Part shown: positions 58,840-64,000 of the stretch, in pieces
Position numbering within the stretch: the stretch's first letter is position 1
Layout: each line of letters starts with the position of its first letter
Assembly (NCBI GenBank): GCA_035565775.1
Contig: DATMRW010000023.1
Span: 124,001 to 188,000 of the forward strand
Length of the DNA stretch: 64,000 nt
From: PRO6 sp035565775
GTDB taxonomy: Bacteria > Pseudomonadota > Alphaproteobacteria > Rhizobiales > Xanthobacteraceae
Reading direction: 5' to 3'
Notes under the pieces: model-generated
Database searches by the model: none
What the model was told of the DNA's origin: nothing
What the model saw: the letters and a program-made list of their open reading frames with translations, nothing else
Program-made: the position numbers and the translations under genes

Positions 58840-60269
58840 TGCTGGTTCAACGAGGTCATTGTGCGCGCGGGAGCCGGCGGAAGACAGGCTCTCGGGGCGG
58901 GTTGTTCGCTGCGCTGCTGCTTGCCGGATCGCTTTCGCCGCTGGGCTGGGCCGCGCATGCGGAGAGCATCGATGAGGCCCTGGTCAAGGCGTATCAGAAC
59001 AACCCGCAGCTCACCGCGGAGCGCGCGCGTCAGCGTGGGACCGATGAGAATGTGCCGCAGGCGCTGTCGACCTATCGCCCGCAGATCACGGGCGAGCTGA
59101 GCGCCGGCCTGATTGCGGTGCGCAATCTGCTGCCGGGGAATGTGATCGACACGGGCCGACTGCGGCCATGGACGATCGGCGTCACCGTGACGCAGACCCT
59201 CTTCAATGGTTTTCGCACCGCCAACTCGGTGCGGCAGGCGGAATCGCAGGTGCGCTCGGGCCGCGAGGCCCTGCGCAACGTCGGCCAAAGCGTGCTGCTC
59301 GATGCGGCGACCGCCTATATGACGGTTGCGACCAATCAGGAGCTGGTCAATGTCGAGCAGCTCAACGTCAAGCTTCTGCGCGAGACGTTGACGGTGACGC
59401 GCACGCGCCTCGCCGCCGGCTCGGTGACGCCGACCGATGTGGCGCAGGCGGAGGCGCGGCTCAGCCGCGGACTCGCCGACCTGAATGCCGCAGAGGTTGC
59501 GCTTGCGATCAGCAAGGCGAGCTATGTTCAGGTGATCGGCACCGAGCCCGGCAAGCTGATATTCCCGTCGCCGACCCGCCATCCGCTGCCGACGACCCGC
59601 GAGGGCGCCCTGGAAATTGCCCAACGCGAACATCCGGCGATTCTGGCTGCGAGCTTCGATGCGGATTCGGCAACCTCGGCGGTCCTCATTGCGCAAGGCG
59701 CATTGCTGCCGACCGTGACCGTGCAGGGCAACGTCAATCGCAGCGTCAGCACCGATACCAATCTCGACATCAACCGCACCGACCAGGCGTCGGTGATCGG
59801 CAATGTCAACGTGCCGATCTATGACGGCGGGCTGGCGGCGTCGCAGACCCGTCAAGCCAAGGAAATTGTGACGCAAAGCCGGGCTGTGCTGGAGCAGGTG
59901 CGCAACCAGACGCGGGCGGCGGTGGCGGGGGCTTTCGTCGCGGTCGAAGGCGCGCGCGTGGCCTATGCGGCGGCGGAGTCGGAAGTGCGTGCGGCGACCG
60001 TCGCGCTTGAGGGCGTGCGCAAGGAAGCGAGCGGTGGCCAGCGCGCCACCATCGACGTGCTGAACGCCCAGCAGGACTTGACCTCGGCCCGTGGCCGTCT
60101 CGTGCAGGCCCAGCGCGACCGGGTGATCGCCGCCTTTACCCTGATGAGTGCGATCGGCCGGCTTGACGTCAAGCACCTCAACCTGAAGACGTCCGAATAT
60201 CTGCCGGAGGTTCACTATCATCAGGTGCGCGACGCCTGGCACGGCCTGCGCACGCCGTCGGGCAAGTAG
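58839..60269 (+). CDS. TolC-family outer-membrane channel
   Basis: A 476-residue OMP with a signal peptide (mature end near AHAES, residue about 41) and the TolC duplicated helical pattern, including SIDEALVKAYQNNPQLTAER, PWTIGVTVTQTLFNGFRTAN and YDGGLAASQTRQAKE. It resembles the TolC type-I secretion/efflux subgroup. It starts inside the pump stop, so it is the third piece of the tripartite exporter. It is followed by the convergent LysR gene within seven bases. Confidence 0.92.
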   Translation: MLVQRGHCARGSRRKTGSRGGLFAALLLAGSLSPLGWAAHAESIDEALVKAYQNNPQLTAERARQRGTDENVPQALSTYRPQITGELSAGLIAVRNLLPGNVIDTGRLRPWTIGVTVTQTLFNGFRTANSVRQAESQVRSGREALRNVGQSVLLDAATAYMTVATNQELVNVEQLNVKLLRETLTVTRTRLAAGSVTPTDVAQAEARLSRGLADLNAAEVALAISKASYVQVIGTEPGKLIFPSPTRHPLPTTREGALEIAQREHPAILAASFDADSATSAVLIAQGALLPTVTVQGNVNRSVSTDTNLDINRTDQASVIGNVNVPIYDGGLAASQTRQAKEIVTQSRAVLEQVRNQTRAAVAGAFVAVEGARVAYAAAESEVRAATVALEGVRKEASGGQRATIDVLNAQQDLTSARGRLVQAQRDRVIAAFTLMSAIGRLDVKHLNLKTSEYLPEVHYHQVRDAWHGLRTPSGK

Positions 60270-60275
60270 AGGCCC

Positions 60276-61220
60276 TCAGAGCGGCTTTCGCGGCCTTCGC
60301 ACGGTGCTCCGTCCGACCGGAACATCCCGTATTTTCATGCGCTTGATCAGCATTTCTGCGACGCGCTTCGCCGCCGGGGTGAGCGATTTCGTTGCCGGCT
60401 GCACCAGCGTCACCTGCATCGCCTCAAGCTGCTTGTGCCGCAGCGGCACCGCGACCAGCGAGCCGCGGGCGAGGTCGCCGCGCGCGGCATCGCGCGGCAG
60501 AAAGGTTGCCATCTTGGTCTGAGACACGATTTCGCGGGCATAGGCGAGGGAGTTGGTCTCGCTGTAAAGGTCGAGCTCGATCCTGGCCTGGGCGCAGATG
60601 CGGTCGATCTCCTGACGGATGCCGAAGGATTGGTCGGGCAGCACCACCTTGATCCCCTTCAGTTCGCCAATCGTGCAGCTCTCCATGCCCGCGAGCGGAT
60701 GATTCGGAGCGACCATGAGGCAGAGCGACTGCCGCATGTGGCCAAGCTCGATCAGATCGCGCCGGGGCGAGCGGCCGAACACCAGGCCGAGATCGACTTC
60801 GTGTTTGGCGACCATGTCGGCGACGCTGCGTGAGCCGACCGTGGTCACATTCACCGTAACGCCGGGCTGCTCCTCGGAGAAGGCGACGACAAAGCCCGCA
60901 ACGAGGCTCGCCATCATGCCTTCGACGGTCGCGATGCGTACATGGCCGCGCTGCAGCGAGCCGTGCTCCTGCACCTGCATGCGGATGGTGTCGATCTGTT
61001 TGCGGCTTTCGAGGGAGTAGCGATGCAGCAGGTGGCCTGCATCGGTCAGGGTCATTCCGCGGGCGCCGCGCTCGAACAGTTTGACCGCCAGTTCATGCTC
61101 CAGCCCCTGAATCTGACGGCTGATGGCGCTCGGCGCGATCTGCAGGACATCGGCCGCCCGTTTGATCGACCCGCACTGAATGACCTCGCGAAAATAACGA
61201 ATTGCCGTCGCTTCGATCAC
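60276..61220 (-). CDS. LysR family transcriptional regulator
   Basis: A 314-residue regulator: winged helix (1-60; AIRYFREVIQCGSIKRAADVLQIAPSAISRQI) and a periplasmic-binding-like effector domain. Start is GTG 61220 behind GGGGGAG. It is divergent from the liv-type importer, which it probably controls. A palindrome T-N11-A lies between them (61251-61263). Confidence 0.93.
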   Translation of the reverse strand: MIEATAIRYFREVIQCGSIKRAADVLQIAPSAISRQIQGLEHELAVKLFERGARGMTLTDAGHLLHRYSLESRKQIDTIRMQVQEHGSLQRGHVRIATVEGMMASLVAGFVVAFSEEQPGVTVNVTTVGSRSVADMVAKHEVDLGLVFGRSPRRDLIELGHMRQSLCLMVAPNHPLAGMESCTIGELKGIKVVLPDQSFGIRQEIDRICAQARIELDLYSETNSLAYAREIVSQTKMATFLPRDAARGDLARGSLVAVPLRHKQLEAMQVTLVQPATKSLTPAAKRVAEMLIKRMKIRDVPVGRSTVRRPRKPL

Positions 61221-61250
61221 GACTTGCTCCCCCCGGACGAATCTTGTCGT

Positions 61251-61263
61251 TCTAATTATTAGA
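61251..61263. promoter_or_regulatory. Candidate LysR binding site (T-N11-A)
   Basis: TCTAATTATTAGA has perfect six-base arms (TCTAAT/ATTAGA) around one base and fits T-N11-A. It sits between the divergent LysR and binding-protein genes in an AT-rich pocket. Confidence 0.5.
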
Positions 61264-61360
61264 TGTCAGAGATCTAAAATAAACGCTTTTTTTCGAATTC
61301 AGAATTTGTCATCCTCGCGGAGATTACGAATCCAGAAGGCTGGAGGGGAGGATACAGAAT

Positions 61361-62557
61361 ATGCGAAATAACCTATTCTCGGTCATGGCCGGGCTGTCGC
61401 TTGCGATCGGCATGGGCGGCGCCGCTAGCGCGCAGGACGTCATCAAGTTCGGTGCTCCGCTGCCGCTGACGGGCGCACTGGCGCCGGAAGCGATCAAGCA
61501 GAAGCAGGGCTATGACCTGTGGGCCGAAGAGGCCAACAAGGCTGGCGGCATCAATGTCGGCGGCAAGCGCTACAAGGTCGAGATCGTCTATACCGACTAT
61601 CAGTCGAGCACGCCGCGTTCGGTCCAGACCACCGAGCAACTCATTACCCAGAACGGCGTCAACTTCATGTTCGGCCCATTCGGCTCGGGCGCAGCGAAGG
61701 CCGCAAGCTCGGTCTCCGAAAAGCACAAGGTGCCGACGATTGCGGCAACCGCATCGTCCGCTCAGGTCTATGACCAGGGCTACAAGTACCTCTTCGGCAC
61801 CTTCACGCCGAACGACACGCTGACGACGCCGCTGACCCAGCTCATCAAGGCCAAGGCCGCCAACGTCAAGAAGGTCGCAATCCTCGCCCGTAACGACCTG
61901 TTCCCGCTCGCCATCGCGCAGGAAATGGAAAAGTCGGCGAAGGAAAACGGTCTCGAGCTGGTCTACTCCGAGAAGTACGCGCTCAATACGCTCGATCACT
62001 CGGCCGCGCTGTCGCAGATCAAGGCGCTGAATCCCGAGTGGATCTTCGTCACCGGTTACATCAACGACCTTCTCCTCATCCGCAAGCAGATGGGCGACCA
62101 GAAGATCAAGGCACCGGTCGTGTCGATGATCGCAGGCCCGGCCTATCAGGAATTCATTGATGCCGGCGGCCAGGCTGCGGAGAACGTGACCAGCGCGGCG
62201 TGGTGGCACCCGGCGGTGCGCTATGACGGCAAGGACATTTTCGGCACCACCGAAAATTACGTAAAGCTGTTCCGCGCCAAGTACAATTCGGATCCGGACT
62301 ACGCTCAGGCCTCGTCGTCGGCCGCTGGCGCGCTGTTCCAGATCGCGATCGAAAAGGCCGGCAGCATCGATCGTGACAAGGTGCGCGATGCGCTCGCCGG
62401 CCTCGATATCATGACCTTCTACGGCCCGGTGAAGTTCGGCCCGACCGGCCAGATTTCGTCGCTCGAACCGCCGGTCTTCCAGATCCAGGGTGCAAAGCCC
62501 GTGGTGCTCTCGCCTGAAATCATCAAGCAAGGCGAATTCAAACTGGGCGTCGATTGA
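61361..62557 (+). CDS. ABC branched-chain amino acid type substrate-binding protein
   Basis: A 398-residue periplasmic protein of the LivK/Leu-Ile-Val family. Signal peptide about 1-24 (to ASAQD). Landmarks: FGAPLPLTGALAPEAIKQKQGYDLW, FGPFGSGAAKAASSVSEKHKVPTI. In this family the ligand can be branched-chain or aromatic compounds, so the substrate is open. GGAGGGGAGG precedes the ATG. Confidence 0.92.
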   Translation: MRNNLFSVMAGLSLAIGMGGAASAQDVIKFGAPLPLTGALAPEAIKQKQGYDLWAEEANKAGGINVGGKRYKVEIVYTDYQSSTPRSVQTTEQLITQNGVNFMFGPFGSGAAKAASSVSEKHKVPTIAATASSAQVYDQGYKYLFGTFTPNDTLTTPLTQLIKAKAANVKKVAILARNDLFPLAIAQEMEKSAKENGLELVYSEKYALNTLDHSAALSQIKALNPEWIFVTGYINDLLLIRKQMGDQKIKAPVVSMIAGPAYQEFIDAGGQAAENVTSAAWWHPAVRYDGKDIFGTTENYVKLFRAKYNSDPDYAQASSSAAGALFQIAIEKAGSIDRDKVRDALAGLDIMTFYGPVKFGPTGQISSLEPPVFQIQGAKPVVLSPEIIKQGEFKLGVD

Positions 62558-62564
62558 CGCCCAG
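62543..62564 (+). other. Intercistronic hairpin at the end of the binding-protein gene
   Basis: CTGGGCGTC (62543-62551) pairs perfectly with GACGCCCAG (62556-62564) over a 4-base loop. It overlaps the stop codon and is followed by CTCTTCCCTC. It probably stabilises or ends part of the transcript so that the binding protein is made in excess. Confidence 0.6.
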
Positions 62565-62593
62565 CCTCTTCCCTCCCATTAGCGGAAGCTGAA

Positions 62594-63460
62594 ATGCTCG
62601 CTCTCCAGGTGCTCGTAAACGCCTTGGTGTTGGGATGTCTTTACGCCTGTATTGCGATCGGCTTCTCGCTGGTCTGGGGCGTACTGAACGTCATCAACCT
62701 CATTCACGGCTCGTTTATCGTCCTCGGCGCTTACGCTGCTTGGTTCCTCTATAACCTCTACGGCATACCCCCGTGGTATGCCGTAGTTATGGTGGTTCCT
62801 GCGTTTTTCCTGCTCGGCTACTTCATTCAACGGGTCATTCTGAACCGTGTGATTGCAGCGCCGGTGCTCGTGACATTGACCATGACGTTCGGGCTCGATC
62901 TGATCCTGAACAACACCATGATTTATTACTTCACCGGCGACTACCGGAAGCTGACGCTCGTTCCGTCGCTCGGCACATGGTCGTGGGAAAGCGTCGTCGT
63001 GCCGGTCGATCGTCTGATCGCCACCGGTCTGGCGCTCGCGCTGACCCTGGTGCTGTATCTCATTCTGCGTCGCTCCAAGATCGGCCGCGCCATCGTCGCC
63101 GTCCGTCTCGACCGCGATTCCGCGACCCTGATGGGTGTTGATGTGCGGGCGATTTATGCGGTCGCCTTCGGCATCGGCGCGGTGATGGCGGGCTGCGCCG
63201 GCGTGCTGATGGCGATGATCTTCCCGATCTCGCCGCTGACTTCGACCGCCTATCTTTCGAAGGCCTTCGTCGTCTGCGTGCTCGGCGGTCTCGGCAGCGT
63301 GTCGGGTGCGCTGGCCGGCGGCATTCTCCTGGCGTTGATCGAGGGTATCGGCTCGGTGCTGATCGGCCCGGCTCTTGCGACGACGCTTTCCTTTGTCCTC
63401 CTGATCGTATTTCTCGTGGTTCGGCCGCAAGGGCTGCTGGGCCGGAAAGGTTTCGAGTGA
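62594..63460 (+). CDS. livH: Branched-chain amino acid type ABC permease (LivH)
   Basis: A 288-residue inner-membrane permease with about eight hydrophobic segments. Family landmarks: CLYACIAIGFSLVWGVLNVINLIHGSF (split), and DSATLMGVDVRAIYAVAFGIGA (EAA-like loop). GGAAG precedes the ATG. It is followed by livM with a four-base overlap (GTGA). Confidence 0.93.
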   Translation: MLALQVLVNALVLGCLYACIAIGFSLVWGVLNVINLIHGSFIVLGAYAAWFLYNLYGIPPWYAVVMVVPAFFLLGYFIQRVILNRVIAAPVLVTLTMTFGLDLILNNTMIYYFTGDYRKLTLVPSLGTWSWESVVVPVDRLIATGLALALTLVLYLILRRSKIGRAIVAVRLDRDSATLMGVDVRAIYAVAFGIGAVMAGCAGVLMAMIFPISPLTSTAYLSKAFVVCVLGGLGSVSGALAGGILLALIEGIGSVLIGPALATTLSFVLLIVFLVVRPQGLLGRKGFE

Positions 63461-64000
63461 AACGGTCCAACATTGTATTGCTCGCACTCATACTCTGCGC
63501 AGCGGCGTTGCCGCTGACCGGCAGCAGCTATGCGATGCGACTGGGTACGACGGCCTGCATGTATTGCGTGCTGGCTCTGTCGTGGAACGCAATCGGCGGC
63601 TTTGCGGGCTATCCCTCATTCGCCACCGCGGCCTTCTTCGGTCTTGGCGCCTATGCCGGCGGCATCATGCTCGGGCATGGCGTGCCGTTCGGCGTCAGCA
63701 TTCCGGCAGCGGGCGTGATCGCCTTCGTGCTGGCGGTGATGCTCGGCGCGGTGCTGATGCATCTCAAGGGGCACTACTTCGCCATCGCCAGCCTGTCGCT
63801 GGTCGAGGTGCTGCGTGAAGTGGTGAACCACTGGACCGATCTCACCGGCGGCGGCATGGGCCTGAATATTCCGCTTTCCGCCGGCGCCGACGTGATGGCC
63901 GAAGCGCGGTTCTTCTACATGGCGATGTGGGCGGTGCTGCTCGTCACGGCGCTGGTGATGATGGTGGTGGCGTCGTCGCGGCTCGGCTTCGGCCTGAACT
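63457..64000 (+). CDS. livM: Branched-chain amino acid type ABC permease (LivM), 3' end missing
   Basis: Begins with GTG 63457, overlapping the livH stop (GTGA). The visible 181 residues have at least four hydrophobic segments and the LivM landmarks YCVLALSWNAIGGFAGYPSF and GHYFAIASLSLVEVLREVVN. The gene runs out of the window. The ATPase genes (livG, livF) are expected beyond it. Confidence 0.9.
   Translation, partial: MKRSNIVLLALILCAAALPLTGSSYAMRLGTTACMYCVLALSWNAIGGFAGYPSFATAAFFGLGAYAGGIMLGHGVPFGVSIPAAGVIAFVLAVMLGAVLMHLKGHYFAIASLSLVEVLREVVNHWTDLTGGGMGLNIPLSAGADVMAEARFFYMAMWAVLLVTALVMMVVASSRLGFGLN

Noticed and set aside
58653..60242. 529-codon frame antisense to the TolC-like gene
   Set aside because: Same shadow composition; the plus-strand product has clear family motifs.

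Overview
The window reads as chromosomal DNA of a GC-rich alphaproteobacterium, most likely of the Bradyrhizobium/Rhodopseudomonas/Afipia group. This is inferred from protein style, FixK/FNR-type and EcfG-type promoter motifs, a globin-coupled soluble chemoreceptor, DUF2336, an OMP-OprB porin fusion and the Kdp layout. No genus is claimed. There are no rRNA or tRNA genes, insertion sequences, CRISPR arrays or phage genes that I can support.

Layout. 1-8.4 kb: central carbon and nitrogen genes, namely the end of a histidine phosphatase, phosphoketolase, a PilZ protein, glutamate dehydrogenase, an MHS-family importer, a small unknown protein and a FemAB/GNAT-like acyltransferase. 8.7-13.6 kb: an aa3-type oxidase operon (II, I, two III-like subunits, IV) followed by a GYD protein. 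13.6-18.4 kb: an IclR regulator divergent from a flavin monooxygenase plus NMT1/Ssu-like ABC importer. 18.4-21.7 kb: a Gly-rich LTXXQ-type envelope protein and a Tat-exported amidohydrolase. 21.8-27.7 kb: a sensory block with a globin-coupled chemoreceptor, a Crp/Fnr protein, DUF2336 and a PAS-GGDEF-EAL protein. The chemoreceptor and the GGDEF-EAL gene share a near-identical 28-bp FNR-like inverted repeat at similar upstream distance. 27.9-32.0 kb: chrA, then a minus-strand operon of metallophosphoesterase, cupredoxin, ECF sigma and anti-sigma. 32.3-33.5 kb: a conserved unknown protein behind a full match to the EcfG general-stress promoter pattern, and an NTF2-like protein.

33.5-38.8 kb: a tight minus-strand operon in which two Tat-signal NAD(P)-type oxidoreductases flank an NTP/NDP-exchanger-like carrier, then slipin and NfeD. 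39.1-47.4 kb: kdpFABCDE preceded by a 27-residue membrane peptide. 47.4-54.3 kb: a membrane GGDEF protein, a 1-kb apparently gene-free stretch, the double-barrel porin and a two-component system. 54.4-60.3 kb: a tripartite HME-type RND exporter divergent from that two-component system. 60.3 kb to the end: a LysR regulator divergent from a livKHM-type importer, cut off by the window edge.

Themes: oxygen and redox sensing, c-di-GMP signalling (two cyclase-type proteins and a PilZ receptor), envelope stress and copper-type redox, and ion homeostasis. The observations I find most worth testing are the shared FNR-like 28-mers, the EcfG promoter, and the operon pairing exported nucleotide-dependent oxidoreductases with a nucleotide carrier.
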